Positions 1 to 12,500 of a stretch of DNA of 64,000 bases are shown in pieces. A program made the position numbers and the translations under genes. The notes under the pieces were generated by a model. The model searched no databases. It was not told the DNA's origin and saw only the letters and a program-made list of their open reading frames with translations. The DNA comes from Sialis fuliginosa (lineage: Eukaryota; Arthropoda; Insecta; Megaloptera; Sialidae), in assembly GCA_961205875.1 (NCBI GenBank), contig OY540810.1, positions 32,488,001 to 32,552,000 of the forward strand. Reading direction: 5' to 3'. The number at the start of each line of letters is the position of its first letter. The first letter of the stretch is position 1.

Positions 1-339
1 AATTACAGACACGTATGTGCTATAAAATGAAAGAATTCAACCGTACTGATTTATGTATATTTTTATAACGAATTCAAAAATATGTTCACTGTATCTTTTT
101 GTTAAAAAGTGTAAGAAAATTTTATTTGATTTGTTTTCATATCATGATATGAATAAAAAATCATGATATTTAAAAAAAATATTTCTTGCGTTTTTTAGCA
201 GTATACACAAAAATAAATAAATATAAATCCCTAGTCGTGTAGGAATAAAAGAAATGCATTAAAATTACGATCAGGAGCTTGTTATAAGTATATTACTTAC
301 GAACGTTCATACAGTTACAAATGTACAGTCACCTGCATT

Positions 340-725
340 AATGGTCTTGCAGTTTGTATTCATTTTCGTTTATCACAAACTTAGTAGGCTCCTCCCATTT
401 GATTATTATAATATTTAAATCATTTCTCCATGTATCAAACAAAGACAGATATTTTGAAATTCATTTGCTAGATAAAGAACTACTCTTCGTTTATAGTAGG
501 TACTCATATATATTTGTGCAATTAAATTATTATGTAATTATTATGAAAATTGTATACGTAAATTTTGTGGCAATAAATATTTGATATTCCGAATTTTAGT
601 TTTTAAATATATTAAACTTGATAGAAAAAGATAACCGATGATGTTTGTCTTTAAATTTGGAATCTGTGTAAGCGATTCTAGCCTTTAGGGTGCCAGACGA
701 GTTCTACAGGCGACTGTACGTACAC
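340..725 (-). repeat. Dispersed repeat, copy 1
   Basis: The complement shares long segments with copies near 10690-10945 and 29235-29600. Landmarks are ATAACCGATGATGTTTGTCT (near 630), GCCAGACGAGTTCTAC (near 691) and the CAAACTTAGTAGGCTCCTCC block (near 377). It is non-coding in all copies. Confidence 0.65.
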
Positions 726-905
726 TTTTAGAATTCTGGATGAAAATTAAGATTATCGTAAAGCCATAAAGCTTGGCTATACGAAACCCTTCATGTGTAG
801 GATTAAATATGTGACGTTTAGAGCGATTCTGTGGCTTAACCATCTCGTATTTCAGATCAGCCATCGATTCAACGTAAACGTGTTCTGGTATTAAAACAGA
901 ACTAC
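685..905 (-). other. Unidentified open reading frame
   Basis: A minus-strand frame reads CSSVLIPEHVYVESMADLKY and continues through KPQNRSKRHIFNPTHEGFRI. The composition looks more coding-like than its surroundings, but no family was recognised and no splice sites were clear. Part of it overlaps the end of a dispersed repeat (340-725). It may be a relic of a transposon protein or chance. Confidence 0.15.
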
Positions 906-1199
906 ACATTTTATTTACAATCAAAATACAAATAGATATTTATAGCAGATAATTTGGCCAATTTGAGCCCTTTTAACTGACAATTCAAGTTAAAATTGAA
1001 TATATTTGGAGAATCTGATAGATTTTCGACACAACTAGAAACGTTTTAATATTAATTTGAGGAACGGATGGCCATCGAATTTTGGGGTCCACTTATGTTA
1101 TCAGTTCTTCTTCTTTATTAACTGACTAGCTGATAAGATGCAATGTTATCAGGGAATTAAAAAATATACATATTCACTGCTCAGCTTTTTAGAGTGATC

Positions 1200-1320
1200 G
1201 CGTGATGCACCCTATAAAAATTCTATGATTTCAAGAAACACGTTCTGGTGTAAGTTTCATTAAAATCGGTCCAGTAGTTTTCTAGATTACTTCGGTCAAA
1301 CACACAAACTTTTTCTTTTT
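1200..1320 (+). repeat. LINE/SINE-type 3' tail
   Basis: TTTCATTAAAATCGGTCCAG, then TAGTTTTCTAGATTACTTCG and CAAACACACAAAC are the familiar 3'-end signature of RTE/SINE-like insect retroposons. It ends in T-rich sequence next to the TA-flanked MITE at 1338. No coding part is present. Confidence 0.5.
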
Positions 1321-1337
1321 ATATAATATAATATGTA

Positions 1338-2627
1338 CAGTAGGGTTTCTTTTTACGCGGTAGATACGTTCTACAGGAAATCACGTATAAAAATCGCTTA
1401 AAAAATTACATTTCATACATTGTAAAATTAGGAATGCGTTTCATATTTTTTAAACCACGTTAAACCAAATCAATAAATACTTAAAATAAAAAAGTTTGTT
1501 TTTCAATTTTATTTATTTAATTTTATTGAAAAGTAACATATTTTTTATATTTTTCATCAGAATTATCGTCACTATCTGAAAAAACAACTCGACACCGTTT
1601 GTGAACTGGTGCGAAATCTTGTTAAACAAAGATTTTAATAATAATAAAATGTTTATACAGTGCGTTCACGATGAAAGGAACAAATTCGTTTAAAATTCAG
1701 GTAATTATTTTGTGGAAAAACGCTCGGACCCGTCGATTAGTATTTTTAGTTGCGGATTTTTTGACATAAGAAAATTGTATACAGGGTGTCTCAGGAAAAA
1801 CATATGCGGTCATCATTGATTTTTTTAAATGGAACACCCTATATATTATACCATTTTTGAATTGTGCGATAAATTCTGAACACTTTTTGTACAGCATATT
1901 ATATCTCTAAAATCAGCGGTTTTCGGAATAATTGACATTTTGAAATACACACAAGTCAAATAAAATGTTTAAATTGAACAAAAACACCTTGAACATTTTT
2001 TAAAAGCCAACAAAAACATCCTGGTATGCCAAAAAAAACATTTTTTTTTCTTTTTTTTCCTTTTTTTCTTTTTCTTTTTTTTCCTTTTTTTCTTCTTTTT
2101 TTTCTTTTTTTTCCTTTTTTTGCAATACCAGGTTATTTTTGTTGGCTTTTAAAAAAATGTTCAAAGTGTTTTTGTTCAATTTAAACATTTTATTTGACTT
2201 GTGTGTATTTCAAAATGTCAATTTTCAAACGTCATTATTCCGAAAACCGCTGTTTTTAGAGATATGATATGTTGTACAAAAAGTATTTAGAATACACCGT
2301 ACAATTCAAAAATGGTATAATATATAGGGTGTTCCATTTAAAAAAATCAATAATGACTGCATATGTTTTTCGTGAGACACCCTGTATACAATTTTCTTAT
2401 GTCAAAAAATCCGCAACTAAAAATACTAATCGACGGGTCCGAGCGTTTTTCCACAAAATAATTACCTGAATTTTAAACGAATTTGTTCCTTTCATCGTGA
2501 ACTGTATATTTAAATTCCTTGAATTATATCAGTTTTTTATTAAATACCCGCCGATACGTGGAATCCCTGATTATGCATGACAATCGCACCGTGTAATTTC
2601 AAATCCGCGTAAAAAGAAACCCCACTG
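1338..2627. mobile_element. TA-flanked mariner-type MITE (outer), interrupted
   Basis: The terminal inverted repeats CAGTAGGGTTTCTTTTTACG and CGTAAAAAGAAACCCCACTG match over about 23 bp with one mismatch and are flanked by TA at 1336-1337 and 2628-2629, as expected for the Tc1/mariner superfamily. A second TA-flanked element (1658-2504) is inserted inside it, leaving about 440 bp of original element. Confidence 0.85.
1658..2504. mobile_element. TA-flanked palindromic MITE (inner, nested)
   Basis: The ends CAGTGCGTTCACGATGAAAG and CTTTCATCGTGAACTG are flanked by TA (1656-1657 and 2505-2506). The two arms are near-perfect inverted copies around a T/C-rich core at 2030-2120. The 66-residue frames on opposite strands (1697-1897 and 2269-2469) are almost identical only because of this symmetry. 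It inserted into the outer element, so it is younger. Confidence 0.85.
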
Positions 2628-3463
2628 TATATATTTTTTAAATTAGTACATATTTTTTACACCAGTTTTCTTTGTTTTGTGACAAAAAAGTGTAAAATCT
2701 CGTAAATACGCCTCTGAAACGATTTGTATAATTTATAAACAAATTTCTCATTAGTTACTTCGACTAGGTACGTGTTTAGAAACTGAATTACTTAAAATTA
2801 AACGTGCTATACTTTATCGTTTTAATATTTGAATAATAAAACGATCATTGTAAAATTTCTTCGCTAGCTCTATTTGTAATAACGGCAAATTTAATGAGTA
2901 TCATGAAACAACGGTGAATTTAAATGCAACGAAGTAATATGATTTTCAACATTTGAAATAAAACAAATGGCTTCACAAATAACGAGTACAATACCGTGAT
3001 CCCGGCTATTATTCTCCGGTATTAATTAGTATTAAAATATGTATAAATAATTGTTAAAAATTTGATTTCTTCACTAAATGTTTTTTGTTATTAGCTAAAA
3101 TACTTTGTGATATGCTATTATAATATTTTCCCGATATGTAACAGATTTTTCTTAAGAAATATTTTATTTTCAACATAAATATATATGTATATGACTGACA
3201 ATGACAAAATCTAATATAAATAATTAACATTTCTTAAGAAAGAAATAGTCAATAACGACCCTCGTTGTTCAAAATTACAAAAGTTTTCTCATAAATATCT
3301 GTAATATAATTTTGATATCCTGTAGAAAGTGTTTCGGTCTAGATTCTAAATCAAGTTCTTTGTAACTCTGGGTATTATTATTATGTAGAAAAAATTCACA
3401 TAAATAGGTATATTATTATAACAATAGTATAGTGGTTTTATTTTTAAAATAAGTTGTACTTAC
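2628..3463. other. SRRM2 intron or downstream sequence, no feature seen
   Basis: AT-rich sequence with no recognisable exon, repeat boundary or RNA gene. Confidence 0.5.
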
Positions 3464-3568
3464 TCTATTTTTCCCCATTGATTTCGTGGTAAATCAGACT
3501 TGAGGCCCTGGTCCATCAGCATTGCTCTGTAGTTGGTCACCTTGGCGGCGATTGTTTCCTGGTTGAAT
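3464..3568 (-). CDS. SRRM2: SRRM2 coding exon 2 (cwf21 domain)
   Basis: This 105-nt exon is bounded by a TTGCAG acceptor ending at 3569 and a GTAAGT donor starting at 3463. With the two bases carried over from exon 1 it encodes a glycine, then a 34-residue stretch matching the second half of the cwf21 domain (AAKVTNYRAMLMDQG), ending KSDLPRNQWGKIE. It ends in phase 2. It is the only GC-rich segment for several kb around, which supports an exon. No further downstream exon was recognised between 3463 and position 1. Confidence 0.85.
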
Positions 3569-6500
3569 CTGCAAAAATAATTTACATTTAAATATCATGC
3601 GATAATTAAAAAAAAAAACATTCGATTTTTCAAGTATACAAAAGTGTATTGTTCTCAACAAATAGAATATTAAAACAAAATTCACAAAAAAAATTGATTC
3701 ACAAAATTGATCTCTCAATTTCAATATAAAAATACACACATAAATTTGCTTATGGTGGAAAATTGAAAAAAAAATTTACACTGCTAATAATTGTATGTTA
3801 TGAACATAATAACGCAAATATTATCTATAAATGTACATTTTTTTCTTTTCAAATCTTCCCTTCTAATTATATTTATTGTCTCTACTTGAAAGGTCATTTT
3901 GGAGGTTTTTGGCGTGCTGGAACCGAATCCGTTGCCTAAATTGCTCCATCATGTCAGGTTTTTGAGATAATATAACCTAAAAGTGCCAATATTACGAATT
4001 TGGCAATGTTTAAGAATTTATTACCAAGTGGGTATTTTTTTTAAGTTTTCGTTCACAGTAAGAAATAGCACTATCTTTCGTCATTAAGGAAGTGAGAAAG
4101 AAGTAACCAGAAACAGATAGAAACTAGTGTTCTGGCAGAAACACACAACATGAAGTGAACATAAAAGTTCTTTAGTTAGTCTGGTCACTAGTTTCTATCT
4201 CTTTCTAGTTACTTCTTTCTCACTTCCATACACACTTAAAAAATTACATTCTTCTAATTTCTGGTACATTCCACCAGAAATTCACCAATCAAAGCTCGTT
4301 GTTCCGTTTTTTGGTCAGACGTGAAAGCTCCCAATGTCTTCCAAGTATTGTATTCGGATGAAAATAAACCGTACAGTAAAAAGTAAAATAAAACTTTAGA
4401 AAAAATTACCTACTTGGTAATAAATTCTTAAATATTGCCAAAATCGTCATTTTGACACTCTTAGGATGCAACCTCCAAAATCACTTATTAAAGTAGAGAC
4501 AACAGAACAAAAGTATTTTTTGTCGGCCTGTGATATTTATACATATTATACATTATAGAACATATTTTTATATTATAAAAGATAACACTGTATTCAAATG
4601 TGTCTAGAAACAGTGGAAGTGCAGTTATAAATATTATATAAAATATTGACAAATCCTTCGTTTTATTTGAATAACGTCAAAGAATAAAGGATACGACAAC
4701 AAGAACATAAAATATTTGATTTGTAAAAGGGTAGAACCGTATGTATTACGCATAAAAAGAAACTGAACAACTTCTGTATTTTATTGTGTACGTACATAAG
4801 AAGATAAAATCTAAATAACTGTGGTATTTCAGTTTACCTGGTTTAATTCAATTTATATTTTTAGTATCATAGATACAGTACAATTCGGACGTTTTCAATC
4901 TCGAATACATTACAGTAATTTGTTTTCTTTACATTTTTATTTGAAAGGGCACGTACTTTATAAATATTTCAGTATTAAGGCAGTGACGCCTAAAATTTTA
5001 AGCTTATTTCAAGATTTTTTCTCGTAAAATATAACCTTTTAAGTCTTTTTATATACTTTTATTTGCATTTTAAATTATACAAAACAATTTTTTTTATTAA
5101 ATTTTATTATACTTTGTCTTTTGGGGTCAAAAAAGGGAAGCACATCTCCACTAGTAGTGATTTGAAAAAAAAAATCACATATATTTTCAATTTATAGACT
5201 TGTCCTTATCGTATTACCTAGATAATAAAAAATAAAATGGCAGACTTGTAAATTTTTTTTTTCAAAAATCGTGTTTTTTTCGTTGAAAATCGAGAGAAAA
5301 ATAATAAAAATAAATAATTTTAGATAATACGATAAAGTAGAACAACGTGTTAAAATTAAAGCCCGATCGGTTGATGATTTTTATTTCTGCTTCCCACCAA
5401 CCAAACAAAAGTCGTTTCAAGAAAAACGCGTTCAAAGATTTAGTAACACATATAACATTAATACGGCCCCTATGTGCTATAACTTCGTAAATACTTTGAA
5501 TTATGGTCTACAATTTTCACAGTATATTCTCAATATATTTAACTTTCAAAATATGTAACAGAATCGAAAATTTTTAATCCTCACACCGCAATACTGCCTT
5601 AATGATTAAAATAAGTTTACGATAATTTCGTGAAATATTATAATAAATACATTTATATCATACTATTTTAACAAAGCAGTTTCATCTATAAAACTGATTT
5701 CAAAATTAATGCACTATGGTAAAATCTAAAAAAATAATTACAGAATGCGCAATACTATTTTTAATAAAATTAATAAATACTTACATAATTTGTCTAGTTA
5801 TAAGTTTAGTTAAATTACTACAGTACCTATATATTATCTATGTATGCGTATGTCACAGAAGATTGATTTTAGTTTAATTACAAGTCGAAAATAGCACGAG
5901 GTTTTTAATGTATAAAAATAATAAAATTCAAATAAAGCTTAAAATATTAACGTCAATTCACCTTAAAAGGATCATGAAAACATACATACATGGTCTTATC
6001 TCTAAATCGTATATTCGCGTGTTACTTCAAAACCATAAAACTGTATAAAAATACTCAACCAACATAATAATACGAGAACAATAATAACAGCAAATTACGT
6101 ATTTTTCCCTTATTATTAACAAGTGCTTTTAACGTGCATCGTGCCTACAGAAACTTTAATTTATCACGAATGCATTAACAGTGAAATGTTTTTAAACAGG
6201 CTAACAATATACACATTACTAGTTTACATAATAAACAAAATGTTTATATGCATGGGCGTAGCCAGGATTTTGTTCAGGGGGGGGGAAATTTTTTTTTTTG
6301 AAACCGATTGATCGGCGTGTTTTGCCTAGTATTGAAAAAATTAACATTTTCATTATTTATTATATCTCTAGATAGGTGCGCAAAAAGTAACAATGAAAAG
6401 TTATTATTTTTTTCATTTCTTCTTTTATTTTCGCCATATTTTTTTCAATCAATTACATTTATATGTATGTGCATATCTTTTTGAATACAAAATCCTCTAC

Positions 6501-9500
6501 AAAAATGTACTCTACGTTGCTATTTTGGTGTTTTTTTTTTATTTAATGTAAAAAATCGATCTAATTTGAATTGATAATATACTTTAAAAAAAACTTTACA
6601 ATAAAAAAAACAATGATATTTAAATTTTCGAATCTAAAAATGTCAATATTTAGCCAATGAACTGATTAATTTGTTACTCTTACTTTACGAGCTAGGGGGA
6701 GGGGCAAGCGTCCCCCCTTGCCCATGCTTTTGTGGGTAGTTAATTTAACACAAAACACAGTTTTCACTGTTGCCAATACTGCGACCTTTGCCTTTAGGTG
6801 TTTTTATTTTATTTTTAATATTCCCTGATATTTTAGTTTACATGTAAAAATAAAAGATTGTGATTAAAAAAAACTTTGATATTTTATTTTCTGGATCCAA
6901 AATATAAATTTACGTTCAAAAATTCAATGGACATCATAGAAGTCTAGAAATATCCCTGTTTGGACAATAATACTGATTTACTTATTACTTTTTGTCCACA
7001 AGCTAGGGGGGGGCAAGCGCCCCCCCCCCCCTGCCCCACCCTGGCTACGCCCATGTTTATATGTGTTCTATAATTAATCAGGTTTACATATATATGTAGA
7101 TACCTATAATTATATTGAAATATAATAAATATAGTACATTGAACAGTTCAAATTTTGTAACGTATATATTTCACTAATGGAGTTCTTAGATATCAAAATT
7201 ATAAATTCGAAAAACAAGTAGGTAGGTACATAAGATACTGGCACCAGTTATAGCCGCTATAAGAGTAAGGTTTACTGTTTTTGTGATTGACGGGTTTCTT
7301 TTTTCTAATTCTCATGAACTCATTTTACTACTAAAACAAGTAACTCTTTATTTAATCAATTTAATTACTAAAGTCCGCAAATATAGTTTTTTATTTAATT
7401 ATAGCCTTTTATTTTGTTTATGTTTTTTCTCCAGTAATTGATAAAGTAAAATCAGTAATGAGCACGCAGTGATGGACACAAAAGATATAAAAGAAAGAAT
7501 CGTCAAATTTGAAACAATATAAAGTAGTTACTATGATAATATAATAATTAATTAATAAATTATACTAATAATTAGTTTAAATGTCCACCATTTTGACACC
7601 TATTGGCCGATTGTCATCAAATCACGCTGTAAGACAGTTAAATGTATATATTAATATTCAGAAATAGTAGTAATCAAATATCAACAAATATTTCAAATTC
7701 AGTACATTTAATTTTAAAAATGGCCATTACTGGGGTCATATCTAAGACTGGCGCCCGTACTTTATTTATATATAATTTGTTAAAATACATATGTAAGTAT
7801 TCTTTCATAGTCAGTTACATCAGGATCGATACTGAAACATATATTTTAATAAAAATTACATACATACATCATAAAAACAAGCAATAAAGCAAAACAGAAT
7901 AAAAATAATAAAAACCGGGGTAGAAAAATGACCAGAAAAATGTTTATGATTGTAAAGAGAAAAATATATGAAAATAAATATTATCGGTCTATTTATACCT
8001 ACACATGTTTCTGCGTCAAGATTACAGAATTGACAGAACATTTTCGAAGTCAAAATAAATTCTTTATGTCAAAGACGAATAAGCAGATATCGGTATCGAC
8101 ATTTACTGTTGTCATAGACAAAATATTGGCAATTTTTATCACATCTAACAGCACGTCATGTAAAACATTTTAATTCTTGAATAAATATTTTATATTCTTC
8201 ACTTTCGCTCAAAGTATATAAGGTACTGGCACCAGTCTTGGATATGACCACAGTAATGGCTATTTTTTAATTAAATGAACTGAATTAGAAATACTTGTTG
8301 ATATTTGATTACTACCATTTCTGAATATTACATTTAACTGTCTTATAGCGTGATTTGACGACAATCGGCCAATAGGTGTCAATATGGTGGACATTTATAC
8401 TAATTATTAGTATAATTTATTTATTAATTATTATATTATCATAGCAACTACTTTATATTGTTTCAAATTTGACGATTCTTTCTTTTATATCTTTTGTGTC
8501 ATAGTACTTATCATTTTGTAATCATTAGCAAGTATCCATCACTGGTTTTAGTTTATCCATTACTGAAGAAAAAGCATAAACAAAATAAAGGCTATTATTT
8601 AAAAAATAAACTATACCTATTTGCAGACTTTAGTAATTAAACTGATTAACTAAAGTGTTACTTGTTTTATTGGTAACATGAGTTCATGAGAATTACAAAA
8701 AAGAAGCCCGTCTATCACAAAAACAGTAATGTCCGGTATTATAAAGGAGCTAGCAAATTTGCTAGCTAGTATTCATTCTGTGATAGTATCTATGATTCTT
8801 CAACGTATTGTTGGCGACTCTGATCGTACAAAATAATTTTCATAATATTGTCACTGTTTTAATACCATTGGTGTTTACATACCACGCGTGCGCGAAAATT
8901 GTCAAACATTTCATGAAACTAAAGGAGAACTGTCAGATAGGTTAGAAACCTCATTTGAAAGTGCTTGCTAGCTAGCAAATTTTGCTAACTCCTTTATAAT
9001 ACCGGACATAAACCTAGCTCTTATAGCGGCCATAACTGGTGCCAGTACCTTAATTCCTTTAATTTAAAGCAACTTTAAACTAATTCTGGCAACTCTACAA
9101 CTCAATTAGCATGCACTTTACTGAAGTAGATATTATATTTTGTATCCCATATGATAAGCAATGCCAAGAACACTCTTGAGATTATCCGGTAGATATCTAG
9201 TTGGCACTAGTCGTTGTCACGGTAACGACACGGTGACAAAAACCGCGTTGGTACCTGTGAGAATGTGCGTGGCAGGGAGTAGGTACTATGCGTTGTTCAA
9301 AATATAAAAAACCGCGGATCGATTTTTACGACACTATCACTGCTACAATATATTATTTTTATTTTGTGTGTGAGATCTTTATGATGATAACAATGACCTA
9401 GTTTTGGTTATGGAAAATATATTTGATTGCAGGACCGGACTGAGTAAAATATTGAAAATATCATGAACGAAGAGATTAGTTAAATTGGACCTGTTTATTA

Positions 9501-12500
9501 TTTATAAAGTGAGAAATAACTTTCCAAATCGAATTATCAACGAAGAATGGAAATTAAAGAAGATAACTTATAGACGCAGAGTATATTATAAGTTTTCCCA
9601 ATGCAAAATTGGCCGTACTTATTATTATTAATATTATTATAAGTAATTAGATTTTTAAATTGGTTTATATATAATAGTTTCATCCTCCCCTTCATAAGGG
9701 GGGGGGGGGCAGCCAGGGCCGTAACCTAGGGCCCTCCGCAATTACCTTCTATCTATTTGCTTATTAAGAGAAATGCTATTACATATGAAATACTATATAC
9801 AGCGTGTCCCAATAATAATACTTTACAACTTTTTTATTTAATATATTTTTTTTAAATGCATTCCTCTTCAATAATTCAACTGTTTTTAGACTTTTGGGAC
9901 ACTCTGCATGTAATTATTGAGAAAAATACAATTGTTTCAGATGTGAACATTATTCTCAAATGATTTGAAGATAAAATAATACATTTTAACGACATTTACG
10001 TCAAATCATTATTTTCATTCTAAATTAGATATGTACAAAGTACAAAGTGAATTTCAGACAATAAAATGTGACATAATATATTACAAAACCGTGTTATATC
10101 AGAGCAACGACCTCGAATATCAGAGAGGGTAGAATTTAATGCTAAATAAGGGGGTGCTAAAATGCATGTAACGATGTGATATTATATGATATAATGCACA
10201 CGTAAAAAGGTCAACACTAAAATAAATAAATATCAAAATACTCGTAAAAATGCTGTTATTATATAACTTTTATAACTATATTTCTCTTTCTCTGAAAAGT
10301 TAGTATTCTAAAAATATCACAAAGTTAATATTTGATATATAGTCCCAATCAATATGTCGAATGTATTTTAAAACTCTGGCAAATTTATATTTCAATATCG
10401 AATTCGTTTTTCAATTTTTCTTTTTAAAGAAGTTCTCTTAAAAAAACTTAGGTAGATACTATACTTTTTTTAATACAAAATATACGCGTGTACTACTGAA
10501 AGTAGAATAATCTTTAAGAATATTAATATACTTTACTTAATTAATTTATATACTTTACTTAAAATAAGTTTTTAAATTATTAAGTAGATAATGTAACTAT
10601 TATTTTTAGTTTCTTTATACAAAATACTAATGTTTCTTAAAATTGAGTTTTGCAAAGAATTTTATTTTGTTTTATTAACGAATATATATACTATGGACTT
10701 CAGAAGTCGTCTGCCAAACAAAACAAATTCGAAAATTAAGACAAACATCATCGGTTATCTTTTTTTACAAAAATTTGGAATATCAAATATTTATTGCCAC
10801 AAAATTTACTTTAGCAAATGAGTTTCAAAATATATGACTTTGTTTGGTATATGGAGAAATGATTTAAATATTATAATAATCAAATGGAAGGAGCCTACTA
10901 AGTTTGAGAAAAGCGAATATTAATGAAAACTAGTCGACCACTTCCCCGGGCGAATCTACCCAACTTTATAACAGTAAAAATAATAATAACTAAATTAAAC
11001 AATGTGACTATATTTAAAAAAATTTAAATAACTATAATAATAAGTTTTTAATGCTAATTAAAACATAAAACATCTATAACAACTAAACAGTTCTGTTCAA
11101 ATTGAAGAAAAAAAATTAGATAAATATTAATACGTAAATGTAATAAACAGAATATCCCATTCATAATCAAACGCTAATAATAATCACAAATCCTAAACCG
11201 CAAGATTGGCAAAAAGCCTTCTACACGAGTACTAAATAGTGATAATCCGTAAAAGTGTGCCAAAACATTAAACCATTAACATTGACCCCCAAAAATATAA
11301 ACATGAGTCCAGGAAATTGACAAAAAGGAACACAATATTTGTACTACAAATTATAAATAAATCCCATATCTTATTTACAATTTTACAAGTATATTATGTA
11401 TTAATAAACAACCGTTCACAAGCTAATGTGATTAACATCAATTAACAAACTGTTAATTTTGTAAATTAACGCTATCTGCTAGGTGTCAAATTGTTATGAA
11501 ATTGCTCGATATTTTATAGCAATAGTAATAAATATATAATAATGTAAATGCTATGCATTTTATGAGGCACACTTGGCAGTACTTATTTTAGATCACTGAT
11601 TTCTACTTAATACGCATGCGTCACAATTATTATATGTACGATTTAATTGGCTACATCTGCGAATGGTTGTCATTTATATTTAATACCTAGCAGATAGTAC
11701 TAGCCGGGAGCTAATTTTCATTTGCACTCAAGCAAATTCTTTATCGTACCGGGCATTATACAAGTAATTGAAAAAGAAATACAAATGTTTATTAATTTAT
11801 AGAAAAATAAAATAAATATTAAACTGGCTACTGAACCCTAGTTCACTTTTCAAGTACTTACTCAAAAAATCCATTAAAAATGAAGTTAGTTCTGAACAGT
11901 TCAAAAAAGATAAAATACGGATTCGAATTAAAAATTACTGTAAGAGGTGAAAATAAAATATTAATATAAATGGCAAAAATTTATTAAATTTTAAATTTAA
12001 TTAACTTTTTTACTATCACTCCTCTACTTTTAATTTTACATTTCTAAAAACACTAATATTCTAATATACGAGTAAGAATCACATGACATACCTCATTGGT
12101 TTAAAATTACTATTTACTGTACACAACATTTTCGTTTTTTAATTAAATAAAACAAAAATATATTTTTATAAATACTTAAATTTATCGCCACATTTTAAAC
12201 AAAACAAGTGGTAAACAAATATTTGTTGTAAATAAAAAAAAATCAATGTTTAGTCTGGTTAAACAAAAATCGGGAAATGATTATCGTATAGAATGAAGTC
12301 AGACAGACAAGTTATTATGTTATAGGGTAGTAGTAGTATTCGAAGGGTGGGGGTTCGATAATGCACGCAGGGTTTTATAGAACTGCATGCATACGTATAT
12401 GTGCCAAATGAGTTTTTTTATTGGGTCGATAAAATATTATATTTTCAAGTACTTATTATTTTTATTCCATTCCTCATTTTAATAAATATATAATAAAATA

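Noticed and set aside
2000..2188. Lys/Glu-rich frame resembling a charged coiled coil
   Set aside because: Translation of a T/C-rich low-complexity tract in the MITE core.
1697..2469. Two near-identical 66-residue frames on opposite strands
   Set aside because: They are the two arms of a palindromic MITE; the similarity comes from DNA symmetry, not protein conservation.
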